A stretch of DNA of 57,219 bases from Brevundimonas denitrificans (GCF_030160755.1 NZ_BSOY01000011.1:1-57219), one strand, 5' to 3'; shown: positions 1-9,231, numbered from the stretch's first letter. Made by a program: numbers and translations. The notes: generated from the sequence alone by a model not told the origin.

Positions 1-1
1 C

Positions 2-760
2 GCCCCGGCCGCCTCAGCCCCGGCCCCGGCTGCAGCGCCCGCCGCCCCGCGCGCCGACCAGCCGCGCGAGGAACGGGTCAAGATGACCCGGCTGCGCCAG
101 ACCATCGCCCGCCGTCTCAAGGAATCCCAGAACACCGCCGCCCAGCTGACCACCTTCAACGAGGTGGACATGACCAACGTCATGGCCCTGCGGACCCAGT
201 ACAAGGACGCCTTCGAAAAGGCCCATGGCGTGAAGCTGGGCTTCATGTCCTTCTTCACCCGCGCGGTGGTCGCGGCCCTGAAGGAGATCCCGGCCGTCAA
301 CGCCGAGATCGACGGCACGGACATCATCTACAAGAACCACTATGACATCGGCGTCGCCGTCGGCACCGAAAAGGGGCTGGTCGTGCCGGTCCTGCGCGAC
401 GCCGACCAGCTGTCGCTGGCGGGCATCGAAAAGGGCATCGCCGCCCTCGGCAAGGCGGCCCGCGACGGCGCCCTGACCCTGGATCAGCTGCAGGGCGGCA
501 CCTTCACCATCACCAACGGCGGCACCTATGGCTCGCTGATGTCGACGCCGATCCTGAACGCGCCGCAGTCGGGCATTCTGGGCATGCACAACATCGTGCA
601 GCGCCCGATGGCGGTGAACGGCGAGGTGGCGATCCGGCCGATGATGTATCTGGCCCTCAGCTACGACCACCGCATCGTCGACGGCAAGGAGGCGGTGACC
701 TTCCTCGTCCGCGTCAAGGAGCTGCTGGAAGATCCGGCCCGGGCGCTGCTGGACCTCTGA
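2..760 (+). CDS. sucB: 2-oxoglutarate dehydrogenase E2 (dihydrolipoyl succinyltransferase), 3' part
   Basis: Core enzyme of the TCA cycle 2-oxoglutarate dehydrogenase complex; it moves the succinyl group from lipoamide to CoA. The reading frame enters at the window edge, so the N-terminal lipoyl domain and probably part of the subunit-binding domain are missing; 252 residues are visible. They begin with an Ala/Pro-rich linker, followed by the catalytic acyltransferase domain from about residue 28 ([12 protein letters not shown]). The active-site signature DHRIVDG lies about 30 residues before the C-terminus, and the segment around [14 protein letters not shown] is typical of the succinyl rather than the acetyl enzyme. 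No lpd gene follows directly, unlike many sucAB-lpd operons. Family assignment is firm; upstream genes cannot be seen. Confidence 0.95.
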   Translation, partial: APAASAPAPAAAPAAPRADQPREERVKMTRLRQTIARRLKESQNTAAQLTTFNEVDMTNVMALRTQYKDAFEKAHGVKLGFMSFFTRAVVAALKEIPAVNAEIDGTDIIYKNHYDIGVAVGTEKGLVVPVLRDADQLSLAGIEKGIAALGKAARDGALTLDQLQGGTFTITNGGTYGSLMSTPILNAPQSGILGMHNIVQRPMAVNGEVAIRPMMYLALSYDHRIVDGKEAVTFLVRVKELLEDPARALLDL

Positions 761-769
761 GCCGCGCCT

Positions 770-1186
770 GTGTCCTGGCGGGATGACGAGCTGGAGGTGG
801 CCCGCTTCGTCACCGTTCCCGAAGGTGAACTCGCCGTCGCGCTTCTCCGGCGACACAATATCGCGGCGCGGCTGCCTGATCGGGACATGGCGACCATGAA
901 CCCCGACCTGCTGTATGCGATCGGCGGAGTCCGGGTCATCGCGCCCGCACGTCAGATCACCGAGGCCCGAAATCTGATGGACCGCATGCGGTCCGGCGAG
1001 TTCGCCCGCGAGGTCGAAGCGTCCAGCGACTGGGAAGCGGATGCCTTGCCGGGCAAGGTCGGCGAACTCGACGAGGCCGAGGTGCACGGAGCGGTCGGCG
1101 GCGCGAAGCGGTGGGCGGCGCCCATCCTCATCTTCGTCCTGCTGCTCGTGCTCGCCGACTGCGCCTTCATGGCTTTCGAAGCCTGA
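770..1186 (+). CDS. DUF2007-type putative signal-transducing protein with C-terminal membrane anchor
   Basis: A 138-residue protein from a GTG start 10 nt after the sucB stop, so probably cotranscribed with it. The first 70 or so residues (VARFVTVPEGELAVALLRRH..., then a GGVRVIAPARQ strand and an ARNLMDRM helix) match the DUF2007 alpha/beta fold, which resembles small ligand-binding or PII-like modules. An acidic linker follows, and residues about 114-135 (ending LLVLADCAFMAF) form one membrane helix. Function is unknown in the family; an anchored cytoplasmic sensor is only an inference. Fold recognition is moderately sure. Confidence 0.7.
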   Translation: MSWRDDELEVARFVTVPEGELAVALLRRHNIAARLPDRDMATMNPDLLYAIGGVRVIAPARQITEARNLMDRMRSGEFAREVEASSDWEADALPGKVGELDEAEVHGAVGGAKRWAAPILIFVLLLVLADCAFMAFEA

Positions 1187-1192
1187 ACCGGC

Positions 1193-2377
1193 TCAGCCCA
1201 GCCCGCCCAGCACCTCATCCGTATCCGCCCCCAAGGCCGGCGGCGGCCGGTCGTAGGCCACGGGCGTCAGCGACATCCGGATCGGCGAGGCCACCGTCCG
1301 CACGGGGGCCGACAGGTCGGCGCGATCCTGCGTCACCTCCAGCCCGCGGTGTCTCGCCTGCGGCTCGTCGAAGACCTGATCGATCGTATTGACCGGCCCG
1401 CAGGGCACGCCCGCGGCTTCCAGCGCCGCCAGCAGCCCATGCATGGTCTGGCCCGCGGTCAGGGCCGACAACTCCGCCGTCATCACCGCGCGATGCTCGA
1501 TGCGCAGGGCGTTGGTCAGGAAGCGAGGATCGGCGCCGAGGCCGGGAGCGCCCAGCGCCGCCGCCAGCGCCCGGAACTGGCCGTCATTGCCGACCGCGAT
1601 GACAACCATTCCGTCCGTACACGGAAAAGGCTGATAGGGGGCCAGGTTCGGGTGGGCGTTGCCCATCCGGGTCGGGGCCTTGCCCGAGACGAACCAGTTG
1701 GTCGCCTGATTGGCCAGCATGGCGGCCTGGACGTCGAACAGGGCGATGTCGATAGACTGCCCCTGTCCCGTGGCCCGCGCGTGCATCAGCGCCGCGAGGA
1801 TGGCGTTGGAGGCGTACAGGCCGGTGAACAGGTCGACGACCGCGACCCCGACCTTCATCGGCTCGGCCCCCGGCGCGCCGTCGGGCTGACCGGTGATGGA
1901 CATGAGTCCGCCCATGGCCTGGATCATATAGTCATAGCCGGCCCGGTGCGCGTCCGGTCCGTCCTGGCCGAAGCCGGTGATGGAGCAGTAGACCAGCTTC
2001 GGATTGAGCGCCGCGAGCGAGGCGTGGTCGAGGCCGTATTTCTTCAGCCCGCCGGTCTTGAAATTCTCGACCACGACGTCGCAGGTCTTGCTCAGTTCCC
2101 GGACGATCTCCGCCCCCGCGGGCGTGGCGAGGTCCAGTTCGACCGACTTCTTGCCCCGGTTGGCGCACAGGAAATAGGCCGCGTCGCCCTTCGACCCGTC
2201 CGCCTTTGTCGTGAAGGGCGGGCCCCAGGCCCGGGTGTCGTCGCCGACGCCGGGGCGTTCGATCTTGATCACCTCGGCGCCCAGATCGGCCAGCATCTGC
2301 GTCGCCCACGGCCCGGCCAGGACGCGGCTGAGATCGAGGACGCGGACGCCCGCGAGGGGGCCGCTCGCTGCGCTCAA
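1193..2377 (-). CDS. CaiB/BaiF family CoA-transferase, probably glutarate CoA-transferase
   Basis: Class III CoA-transferase of 394 residues; these enzymes move CoA between carboxylic acids through a covalent aspartyl-CoA intermediate. Visible are the N-terminal GPLAGVRVLDLSRVLAGPW motif, the EVIKIERP strand and the conserved aspartate region GYDYMIQAMGG near residue 170. The frame stays open further upstream, but the domain begins at a TTG whose codon overlaps the stop of the preceding gene (TTGA), and 394 residues is the usual family length, so I chose that start. Facing it across a short gap is glutaryl-CoA dehydrogenase. In several lineages this pairing marks a succinyl-CoA:glutarate CoA-transferase, so that substrate is inferred from context. 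Confidence 0.88.
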   Translation of the reverse strand: MSAASGPLAGVRVLDLSRVLAGPWATQMLADLGAEVIKIERPGVGDDTRAWGPPFTTKADGSKGDAAYFLCANRGKKSVELDLATPAGAEIVRELSKTCDVVVENFKTGGLKKYGLDHASLAALNPKLVYCSITGFGQDGPDAHRAGYDYMIQAMGGLMSITGQPDGAPGAEPMKVGVAVVDLFTGLYASNAILAALMHARATGQGQSIDIALFDVQAAMLANQATNWFVSGKAPTRMGNAHPNLAPYQPFPCTDGMVVIAVGNDGQFRALAAALGAPGLGADPRFLTNALRIEHRAVMTAELSALTAGQTMHGLLAALEAAGVPCGPVNTIDQVFDEPQARHRGLEVTQDRADLSAPVRTVASPIRMSLTPVAYDRPPPALGADTDEVLGGLG

Positions 2378-2640
2378 AGCCCCGGGTCCCACACCCCTGC
2401 GTCGCGCATCCGGCATTCGCGCGCCTCCCGGGCCCGGCCGTCCATCTCTTCGGCCATGCAGCAGACGGCCTTGGACACCGTCGCCTTGTGCACGCCCGGC
2501 ACCAGCGCATGCATGAAGGCGCAACTGGCCAGTTTCAGGAGGCGGAATCCGAACCGCGACGAGGCGGCCATATGATGGAAATAGCTTTCGTCGACCTCGC
2601 GCGGGTGTTCGACGAACAGGCGATGAAAGGTGCGGCTCAT
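2374..2640 (-). CDS. DUF6356 family small protein
   Basis: An 88-residue protein, MSRTFHRLFVEHPREVDESY..., whose opening (FxxLFxEHPxxVDESYxxHM) is the hallmark of the alphaproteobacterial DUF6356 family. A moderately hydrophobic helix (residues about 30-50) could be a single membrane segment, followed by a charged tail with MAEEMDGR. Its stop overlaps the TTG start of the CoA-transferase by four bases, which points to translational coupling. The function of the family is not known; association with a CoA-transferase suggests only that both are made together. Confidence 0.75.
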   Translation of the reverse strand: MSRTFHRLFVEHPREVDESYFHHMAASSRFGFRLLKLASCAFMHALVPGVHKATVSKAVCCMAEEMDGRAREARECRMRDAGVWDPGL

Positions 2641-2735
2641 GGCGCCAGTCTAGACTGCGTCGGGCCGTCCCTCTACCCGACCGGTGCATTTTGGCCTAAA
2701 CCGCGCGCCTCCGCCACGCTTGAGAAAGACGACCC

Positions 2736-3926
2736 ATGGCCGACGGCGCCTCCGCTCCCTCCAAGACCTTTCGCTGGGACGACCCGCTGGACCTGTCGGG
2801 CCGGCTGACGGACGACGAGCGGATGATCCAGGACGCGGCCCGGTCCTACGCCCGCGAGAAGCTGCTGCCGCGCGTGGTCGAGGCCTTCCGCGACGAGACC
2901 TTCGACCGCGCCATCATGACCGAGCTGGGCGAGATGGGCTTTCTCGGCGCCATGCTGCCGGAACAGTACGGCGGCTCCTCGGTCAGCCACGTCGCCTACG
3001 GCCTGATCGCGCGCGAGATCGAGGCGGTCGACAGCGGCTATCGCTCGGCCATGTCGGTCCAGTCGTCGCTGGCCATGTATCCGATCTACGCCTTCGGCTC
3101 GGAAGAGCAGAAGATGCGCTTCCTGCCGCGCATGGCGGCCGGTGAACTGGTCGGCTGCTTCGGCCTGACCGAGGCGGACGGCGGCTCCGACCCGGCCTCG
3201 ATGAAGACGAAGGCCGTGGCCGTGGACGGCGGCTATCGCCTGAACGGCGCCAAATACTGGATCACCAATTCGCCCATCAGCGACCTGGCCATCGTTTGGG
3301 CGAAACTCGACGACGTGATCCGAGGCTTCATCGTCGAACGCGGCATGGACGGTTTCACCACCGACAAGATCGGCGACAAGCTGTCCCTGCGCGCCTCCAT
3401 CACCGGCGACATCGGCCTGAACGACGTCTTCGTCCCGGAAGCGAACCTGCTGCCGGGCGTCAAGGGCCTGCGCGGTCCCTTTTCCTGCCTGAACAAGGCC
3501 CGCTACGGCATCGCCTGGGGGGCCATGGGCGCCGCCGAGGCCTGTTTCCATCTGACGCGCGACTATGTCGGCGAGCGCATGCTGTTCGGCCGCCCGCTAT
3601 CCTCGCGCCAGCTGGTGCAGAAGAAGCTGGCCGACATGCAGACCGAGATCTTCCTCGGCTTCGAGGGGGCGCTCGCGCTGGGTCGCCTGCTCGACCAGGG
3701 GGCCTGGGTCCCCGAGGCCATCTCGATGATGAAGCGCAACAACTGCGGCAAGGCCCTGGCCATCGCCCGCGAGGCCCGCGACATGCACGGCGGCGCCGGC
3801 ATCACCGGCGAAATGCACGTCATGCGTCACGCCATGAACCTCGAGACCGTCAACACCTACGAGGGCGCCCACGACGTCCACGCCCTGATCCTCGGCCGGG
3901 CGATCACGGGACAGAGCGCTTTCTAG
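2736..3926 (+). CDS. gcdH: Glutaryl-CoA dehydrogenase
   Basis: FAD-dependent acyl-CoA dehydrogenase of 396 residues that oxidises and decarboxylates glutaryl-CoA to crotonyl-CoA in lysine, tryptophan and glutarate breakdown. The N-terminal helical domain starts after residue 25 ([16 protein letters not shown]); FAD/substrate motifs [13 protein letters not shown] and [10 protein letters not shown] follow, and the C-terminal helices carry the catalytic base Glu376 in [17 protein letters not shown]. This TYEG(A/T)HD context is that of the glutaryl-CoA branch. The ATG is preceded by a purine-rich AGAAAG. It converges with the lipoprotein gene downstream, sharing CTAG so that each strand reads a TAG stop. 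Together with the opposing CoA-transferase it forms a likely glutarate utilisation unit. Confidence 0.93.
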   Translation: MADGASAPSKTFRWDDPLDLSGRLTDDERMIQDAARSYAREKLLPRVVEAFRDETFDRAIMTELGEMGFLGAMLPEQYGGSSVSHVAYGLIAREIEAVDSGYRSAMSVQSSLAMYPIYAFGSEEQKMRFLPRMAAGELVGCFGLTEADGGSDPASMKTKAVAVDGGYRLNGAKYWITNSPISDLAIVWAKLDDVIRGFIVERGMDGFTTDKIGDKLSLRASITGDIGLNDVFVPEANLLPGVKGLRGPFSCLNKARYGIAWGAMGAAEACFHLTRDYVGERMLFGRPLSSRQLVQKKLADMQTEIFLGFEGALALGRLLDQGAWVPEAISMMKRNNCGKALAIAREARDMHGGAGITGEMHVMRHAMNLETVNTYEGAHDVHALILGRAITGQSAF

Positions 3927-4717
3927 GGACGGGGCGTTCCGGCGGGGGCGTCCTCGCGGGTCCCTGTATTGACCTCGGGCACATAGAGGCCGGTGACCAG
4001 CCGCGTCAGGAAGCCGCCCGGCTGGTTCCGCGGCCCGAAGCGGCCGCAGGGGTCCGGGTCCGGGATCGCCCGGACCGGCCGATCCACAGGCGCGAAGGCG
4101 TCGCCCACCGCGTCGGCGAAGGGCTCGGCCATCTGCAGGGCGTCGCCCACGCGCGAAAGCGACGGCGAATCGGTCCCGAGCACATTGGCGTTGCGGGCCC
4201 AGGCGAGGGCCGCCGCCTGGGCGCCCGCTGCGTCCAGCAGCTCCGCCTCGGCCGCCAGCCCGCCGGTCGTTCCGGGCACCCGGACCGTGCCCGGACCGGG
4301 GATGAAGGCGTTGGCCACCGCCGCCACGGCCGAGCCTTCCGGCCCTGTCGGGTCGATCCGCACCACGGCGGTTCGTACGCGCGCGGCGCCGTCAGGGGAG
4401 GCAGCGAGGGTGAAGCGCTCGCTGATTTCATAGCAGACCTGCCGGTCGACCTCGCGCAGGATCAGGGCGCGATCCTCGTCGGTGAGGCTGCCGCCGACCG
4501 GGCCGACCAGGACCGCCGGCTCAAGCCAGACCTGCTCGATCCCGGAGGCCCGCGTCTCGTCCCGGTGCTGCCGGATCGAGGCGCGCACGGTTCCTTCCTG
4601 CGCCTCAAGCCGGTCATAGGCGGACAGGAATCCGCTGTCCGCGGTCGGCGCGGTCTGACAGGCGGCGAGGCCGCAAACGGCCAGAAGGCCGGCGGGAAGC
4701 AGGGATCTGAAGGTCAT
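3923..4717 (-). CDS. DUF3313-like outer-envelope lipoprotein
   Basis: A 264-residue protein with an N-terminal lipoprotein signal: hydrophobic segment and lipobox LAAC, Cys20 being the lipidated residue. The mature part opens with [15 protein letters not shown], then has strands around [11 protein letters not shown] and a segment ending in [15 protein letters not shown], a layout like DUF3313 lipoproteins. A glycine- and alanine-rich middle ([26 protein letters not shown]) is also typical. It is transcribed away from the response-regulator gene, so it could be a target of that system, but no shared operator was identified. Function unknown. Confidence 0.65.
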   Translation of the reverse strand: MTFRSLLPAGLLAVCGLAACQTAPTADSGFLSAYDRLEAQEGTVRASIRQHRDETRASGIEQVWLEPAVLVGPVGGSLTDEDRALILREVDRQVCYEISERFTLAASPDGAARVRTAVVRIDPTGPEGSAVAAVANAFIPGPGTVRVPGTTGGLAAEAELLDAAGAQAAALAWARNANVLGTDSPSLSRVGDALQMAEPFADAVGDAFAPVDRPVRAIPDPDPCGRFGPRNQPGGFLTRLVTGLYVPEVNTGTREDAPAGTPRP

Positions 4718-4909
4718 TGAGGCTCCTTGGCCTCAAGCTACGTGCCGGGAGCCGATTCGGATGCATCCGGCGGCGGCGGCCGGCACGCCTGCGTCAGGAA
4801 CCGTCATCCCTTGCGCAAGGGCGCTGGTCCTAGTCTGCGCGAACGCGGTCCGTTGAGCATTGTCATTCCGCTTCAACGCCGTATCGTCGGTGAAGGCGGG
4901 AGTGGCGCG

Positions 4910-5722
4910 ATGGACGGGGAAGTGGCAGGCATCGACGGCGACGATCCGTTCGCCCAGTTGCGCGATGTCTTCGCCGGTCGCCGCGCCCTCCTGCTGGAAG
5001 ACGACCCGGCCCTGTCGGAACACGTCGCCGAGCGGCTGTTGCGGGCCGGATTCGGGTCCGTGGAACGGGTCGACAGCGGCGAGGCCGCCATCGCCGCCGC
5101 GGCCGCGCCCTTTGACGTCCTCATCCTTGATCGCCTGACCGCCGGACTGGACGGGCTGGAGACGCTCAAGCGGGTGCGCGCGGGCGGCGGGCCCTGCGCC
5201 GACGCCCCGGCCCTGATGCTGACCGCCCTCGGCGGCGAGCGGCAGAAGGTCGAGGGCCTGCTGGGCGGCGCCGACGACTATCTGTCCAAGCCGGTCGGCG
5301 ACGAGGAGCTGCTGGCCCGGATCGCCGCCCAGCTGCGCCGCGCCGCGCGGCGGGCGGGCCCGGTCGGGAGCGATCTGGTCAACGGCCCCTTCCGGCTGGC
5401 CTTCGGCGCCCGGACGCTGAAGTTCGACGCCCCCGGCGGTGCGCGGTTGATCGACCTGTCGCCGCTGGAATTCGCGATCGTCTGTGAACTGATGACCGCG
5501 CGCGGCCAACCGGTGACCAAGACCATGCTGTGGGACCGCTGCTGGGTCGAATGGCGTTTCCTGCCGGACAATTTCGTCAACATCATCGACGCCCGGATCA
5601 GCGCCCTGCGCCGCCGGCTCAAGGAACAGGCGCCCGAACTGGGCGAGGACCTGCACCCCCTGATCGTCTCGGCCCGCAGCCAGAGCCTGATCTTCCGCGA
5701 CCTGTCCGCCTGGACGGGCTGA
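4910..5722 (+). CDS. OmpR/PhoB-type response regulator
   Basis: Two-component transcription regulator of 270 residues. The receiver domain (about residues 23-145) has the acidic pair in LLLEDDPAL, the phosphoacceptor Asp74 in LILDRLTAGLDG, Thr105 in LMLTALG and Lys127 in YLSKPVG. A C-terminal winged helix follows (LSPLEFAIVCELM, then a recognition region ending IIDARISALRRRLKEQ). The frame is open further upstream, but the ATG at 4910 sits behind a GGCGGGAG ribosome site and gives normal domain spacing. The kinase gene follows 7 nt later and an HtrA protease after that, so this is probably an envelope-stress operon. The PAGxDG loop after the aspartate is TAGLDG here, a mild variation. Confidence 0.9.
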   Translation: MDGEVAGIDGDDPFAQLRDVFAGRRALLLEDDPALSEHVAERLLRAGFGSVERVDSGEAAIAAAAAPFDVLILDRLTAGLDGLETLKRVRAGGGPCADAPALMLTALGGERQKVEGLLGGADDYLSKPVGDEELLARIAAQLRRAARRAGPVGSDLVNGPFRLAFGARTLKFDAPGGARLIDLSPLEFAIVCELMTARGQPVTKTMLWDRCWVEWRFLPDNFVNIIDARISALRRRLKEQAPELGEDLHPLIVSARSQSLIFRDLSAWTG

Positions 5723-5729
5723 GGTCGCG

Positions 5730-7178
5730 GTGCCCTTCCGCTTCCTTCGCCTGCGGGCCTGGCTGGCGCGACGCACCTCGACCCAGCTGGCCGCGGGCAT
5801 CGCCGTCATGGCCGCCCTGGCGTTGACCGGTTCGCTGATGGTCACCAGCGCGGCCGTCAGGATGGACCAACGCGAGAAGGCGGCTCTCGCGGCGCTGAAC
5901 GACTACAGCTCCATGGTCGGCAAGCTTGGGGTGGAATCGTCGCTGACCGCCGCCAACATCACCGCGGCCGACGCCGCCTATCTGTCGGCCTGGCTGAGCG
6001 CCTTCCAGGCCGGTCCGGCGCGCGAGGCCGGCAGTCTGGAGGCGACCTGCCGCACCGGCCAGGGTGGGGCCGGGGTGCGGTTCATCCGCGCGCCGGTCGG
6101 CAAGCCCGCAGGCCTGGCGGCGCTTGAGACCATCCGGGGGGAGCGCGCGCCGCGGCTCGGTGACGGCGTCTATGTCGTCCAGCTCGAGCGCGGGGTGCTG
6201 TGCCGCTCGCGCGCCGTGGAAGTCGTGGTGGTGCGCCAGTCGGTGGGGGCGCTCGACATCGCCGTCGGGCGGGTCGTCGACCGGTCGGGACAGGCCTGGG
6301 GCTGGGCCGTGGCGGCGGTGGCCGCCGCCGGAGTCCTGCTGCTGGCCTTCGGTCTGACGGCGGCGACCTTCGCGCGCCGCCGCCTCACCAACGCCGTGGC
6401 CGACGTCAGCCGGGCGCTGGATCTCGCGTCCGTCGGAGACTTCTCGGTCCGGGCGCCCGAGACGGCGGTGGCGCCCGAGCTGACCGAATTGACCGGCCAG
6501 GTGAACCTGACCCTCGATCGGCTGGAGGAGCTGTTGAGCTGGCTGCGGGATTCGGCCGATCAGCTGGCCCATGACTTCCGCACGCCGCTGGCGCGCGCTT
6601 CGGCCCGGCTGGACCGGCTGAAGGAGGTTTCGGCCACGCCCGAGGCGCGCGCCCTGGCCGAGGAGGCGCGCGCCGACCTGACCCGGCTGACCCGGGCGAT
6701 GAACGAGGCCATGACCCTGCGCGACGGCGAGGCATGGGTCTTCGAGACGGTGCGGCTGGATCGGCTGGCGGCCTCGGCGGCGGACCTCTACCAGCCCCTG
6801 GCCGAGGAGCGCGGCGTGGTGATCCAGATCGAAGTCTCGCCGGTCTCCGTCCTCGGGGTGCGGTCGCTCTTGCAGCGGGCCGTGACCAATCTGGTGGACA
6901 ATGCGGTGAAATTCTCACCCGGGAGCGGTGTGGTGACCCTCACTGTGCGGCTCGACGACGGCAAGCCCGTCCTGTCGGTCGCCGATCAGGGGCCGGGGTT
7001 CGATCCCGACCTGCTCGACGACCCCGCCCGGGCGGTTTCCGAGGCCGCCGACGAGGGGCGCGAGAGCCATGGCATGGGGCTGGCGTTTGTACGCGCCATC
7101 CTCAAGCGGCACGGCGCAGCCATGACGATTGATGACGCCGGTCCGGGGGCTGTCGTCACGGCGCGTTTCTCGCGCTAG
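5730..7178 (+). CDS. Sensor histidine kinase (EnvZ-like layout)
   Basis: Partner kinase of the preceding regulator, 482 residues from a GTG. A first membrane helix lies at about residues 20-45, then a periplasmic domain of roughly 140 residues containing two cysteines (TCRTG, VLCRSR), a second helix near 190-215 and a HAMP linker (AVADVSRALDLASVGDFSVRA). The H-box holds phospho-accepting His281 in LAHDFRTPLARA. The ATPase domain shows the N-box (NLVDNAVKFSP), the G1 box (ADQGPGF) and the G2 box (HGMGLAFVRAILKRHG). The two periplasmic cysteines could form a disulfide used for sensing, which is inference. No other sensor domain recognised. Confidence 0.9.
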   Translation: MPFRFLRLRAWLARRTSTQLAAGIAVMAALALTGSLMVTSAAVRMDQREKAALAALNDYSSMVGKLGVESSLTAANITAADAAYLSAWLSAFQAGPAREAGSLEATCRTGQGGAGVRFIRAPVGKPAGLAALETIRGERAPRLGDGVYVVQLERGVLCRSRAVEVVVVRQSVGALDIAVGRVVDRSGQAWGWAVAAVAAAGVLLLAFGLTAATFARRRLTNAVADVSRALDLASVGDFSVRAPETAVAPELTELTGQVNLTLDRLEELLSWLRDSADQLAHDFRTPLARASARLDRLKEVSATPEARALAEEARADLTRLTRAMNEAMTLRDGEAWVFETVRLDRLAASAADLYQPLAEERGVVIQIEVSPVSVLGVRSLLQRAVTNLVDNAVKFSPGSGVVTLTVRLDDGKPVLSVADQGPGFDPDLLDDPARAVSEAADEGRESHGMGLAFVRAILKRHGAAMTIDDAGPGAVVTARFSR

Positions 7179-7205
7179 GGTCAGTGGAACAACAGGGGAT
7201 TGGCG

Positions 7206-8534
7206 ATGCGTTCCATCATCCGGGCCGGCGGTCTGTCCGTGCTGGCGCTTGTCGTCGCGGTCCCTCTGCTGGCGGCCACGCCGGCCGCCGCGCAGCAGTC
7301 GCCGGTGCCGTTCGACGCCCAGCGGGGCGTCTTCACCTTCGCCACCGGTCTTGAACGCGCCCTGCCGGCCGTCGTCCAGGTCACCACCCTGGGCCAGTCC
7401 GAGGGCCCCAGTTCCGGCGAGAACGAACCCCGGCCGATCTCCAGCGGCTCGGGCGCCATCATCGACGCCCGCGAGGGCATCGTCGTCACCAACAACCACG
7501 TCGTCGAGGGCGGGCGGAAATTCACCGTCGACATGACCGACGGCCGCATCTTCGACGCGGTGCTGATCGGCACCGACAAGGCCACGGACCTGGCCGTGCT
7601 GAAGATCGAGGCGCCATCCGTTTCGGGACTCGGCCTGTCGCAGATCGAGGTGGTCAATTCCGATGCCCTGCGCACCGGCGATCTGGCCTTCGCGGTCGGC
7701 TATCCGCTTGGCCTGGACCAGACCCTGACCATGGGCGTGATCTCGGGCATGGGCCGCTCGGGCATGGGCGACCGGATCGAGGACTATATCCAGACCGACG
7801 CGGCCGTGAACTCGGGCAACTCCGGCGGTCCGCTGCTGGACAGCCGCGGGCGGTTGATCGGCATCAACACCTCCATCCTGTCCGGAGGCGGCGGCGGCAA
7901 TGACGGCATCGCCTTCGCCGTGCCCAGCCGCATCCTGATGTATGTCGTCGCCCAGCTGCGCGAGAGCGGCGAGGTCAAGCGCGGGACCACCGGCGCCATC
8001 TTCGGCTCGCTTAACGCCCAGCGCTCCCGTGATCTCGGCCTCGGCATCGTGCGCGGCGCGGTGATCGAGGACGTCGCGCCCGGCTCTTCGGCCGAGGCCG
8101 CGGGCCTCCAGCGCGGCGACGTCATCACCCGGATCCAGAACCGTCCGGTCTCCAATGCGGGCACCGTCGCCGCCACGATCGGAATCGCCGAGCGCGGGAC
8201 CCGGCTTGACGTCGTCTATCTGCGGGAAGGGCATGAGGGGCGAACCACCCTGACCGTCGAAACGCCATCGGAACGCACCTCCATCACCGGCGCCGATGTG
8301 GTCATGGCGCGGGGCGCATCCGTGCGGCTCGCTTCCGAGGGCTTGCAGGTGTTTGCGGTCGAGGGCGGTTCGGCGGCCGCGGCCGCGGGGCTGCAGGCGG
8401 GCGACCTGATCCCGCTGATCGACGACACGCCGATCACGGGTCTCGATGCGCTGGCCGCGTCGCTGGGCGGCGAGGGCCGGCGGGTCCTGTCGGTGGTGCG
8501 GGGCGGCGAGCCGGTCGAGATCATCCTGCCCTGA
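7206..8534 (+). CDS. HtrA/DegP-like periplasmic serine protease
   Basis: Trypsin-like protease with two PDZ domains, 442 residues, expected to degrade or refold damaged envelope proteins. A signal peptide ends near TPAAAQQ. The catalytic triad is His98 (TNNHVV), Asp128 (TDLAVLKIE) and Ser206 (GNSGGPLLD). PDZ1 covers about residues 265-355 (ending before DVVYLREGHEG) and PDZ2 covers the last 80 residues. The frame also has a TTG six bases upstream, but the ATG has an AGGGGA ribosome site at proper distance. It follows the regulator-kinase pair by 27 nt, so the protease is likely an output or feedback part of that signalling unit. A hairpin terminator follows. Confidence 0.92.
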   Translation: MRSIIRAGGLSVLALVVAVPLLAATPAAAQQSPVPFDAQRGVFTFATGLERALPAVVQVTTLGQSEGPSSGENEPRPISSGSGAIIDAREGIVVTNNHVVEGGRKFTVDMTDGRIFDAVLIGTDKATDLAVLKIEAPSVSGLGLSQIEVVNSDALRTGDLAFAVGYPLGLDQTLTMGVISGMGRSGMGDRIEDYIQTDAAVNSGNSGGPLLDSRGRLIGINTSILSGGGGGNDGIAFAVPSRILMYVVAQLRESGEVKRGTTGAIFGSLNAQRSRDLGLGIVRGAVIEDVAPGSSAEAAGLQRGDVITRIQNRPVSNAGTVAATIGIAERGTRLDVVYLREGHEGRTTLTVETPSERTSITGADVVMARGASVRLASEGLQVFAVEGGSAAAAAGLQAGDLIPLIDDTPITGLDALAASLGGEGRRVLSVVRGGEPVEIILP

Positions 8535-8570
8535 CCGGCCGGGGCTGACCGCCCGCTGACCCCCGGACAG

Positions 8571-8624
8571 CAAAACGCCCGCTCTGCCGGAGGGGGGAGG
8601 GTGGCGGAGCGGGCGTCTCGCTTT
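8571..8624 (+). terminator. Hairpin terminator after the HtrA gene
   Basis: A 13-bp stem with one imperfect pair (8576-8588 against 8603-8615) and a 14-nt loop. It is preceded by CAAAA and followed by TCTCGCTTT, so it could act in both directions. It lies 40 bases after the protease stop. Confidence 0.65.
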
Positions 8625-8780
8625 GGAGGAAGCATCGGCCCGCCGGAGCCCTTGGTGGAGTGATCCAGGAGGGGCTGGGGGGGCTGTTCAGGATCCGGAA
8701 ACGCTCCGAACTCCAACAGGCCGATGACTTCCGTGTCGCCCCCCAAGGGGGCGGGCGCTGGGCGGAAGCGAGGCTATTTC

Positions 8781-8888
8781 ATGTTCGTCACGAATTGTTT
8801 GCGTCGCGGCGTTCCAGACACAGTGTTCGCCGACGCCACTGCTTGGAATGCACGCCGCCCCACTGGCGTTTTCACCATGGCGGCGTAA
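8781..8888 (+). CDS. Possible small ORF (35 aa) ahead of the DUF2794 gene
   Basis: ATG at 8781 opens a 35-residue frame starting MFVTNCLRRGVPDTVF and ending GVFTMAA, with a GCGAGG ribosome-site candidate seven bases upstream and a stop 10 bases before the next gene. It sits in the otherwise gene-free stretch 8535-8898; apart from this frame and the hairpin at 8571-8624 I saw nothing there. No family is recognised. It could be a leader peptide, a small protein or chance. Confidence 0.3.
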   Translation: MFVTNCLRRGVPDTVFADATAWNARRPTGVFTMAA

Positions 8889-8898
8889 CCTTCCCAAG

Positions 8899-9231
8899 AT
8901 GAGCGACGCCGCTGATTTGCAGTCCGTTCCCGGCCCGGTCTTCTTCGACCGGCGCGAACTCGACCTGATCCTGCGGGTCTATGGCCGGATGGTCGCGGCG
9001 TCCGAGTGGCGCGACTACGCCATGGTCGGGCACAGGGATGTCGCCGAGTTCGCCGTCTTCCGCCGCTCTGGCGACGCCCCCCTCTACCGCATCGAGAAAC
9101 GCCCGGCCCTGCGCCTCAAACAGGGGCAGTGGGCGGTGATCGGCGAGGGCGGCGTCGTGCTGCGCCGGGGCCGCGACCTGGCCCAGGTGCTGCGGGTCTT
9201 CGACAGCCGGAAATTCACGGTCGTCGAATAG
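8899..9231 (+). CDS. DUF2794 family protein
   Basis: A 110-residue cytoplasmic protein of the alphaproteobacterial DUF2794 family. The conserved core is visible: VFFDRRELDLILRVYGRMVA, then EWRDYAM, an FRRSGDAPLYRIEKRPALR strand pair, and GRDLAQVLRVF near the end. I set the start at the ATG directly before SDAADLQ because family members begin a few residues ahead of the FDRREL motif; the frame upstream has no better site. The role of the family is unknown. A clear terminator follows, so the unit probably ends here. Confidence 0.8.
   Translation: MSDAADLQSVPGPVFFDRRELDLILRVYGRMVAASEWRDYAMVGHRDVAEFAVFRRSGDAPLYRIEKRPALRLKQGQWAVIGEGGVVLRRGRDLAQVLRVFDSRKFTVVE

Noticed and set aside
8660..8902. An 80-codon frame in the HtrA-DUF2794 gap
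   Set aside because: It has no ribosome site, no recognisable motif and overlaps the DUF2794 start; a shorter frame (8781) is somewhat better but still weak.
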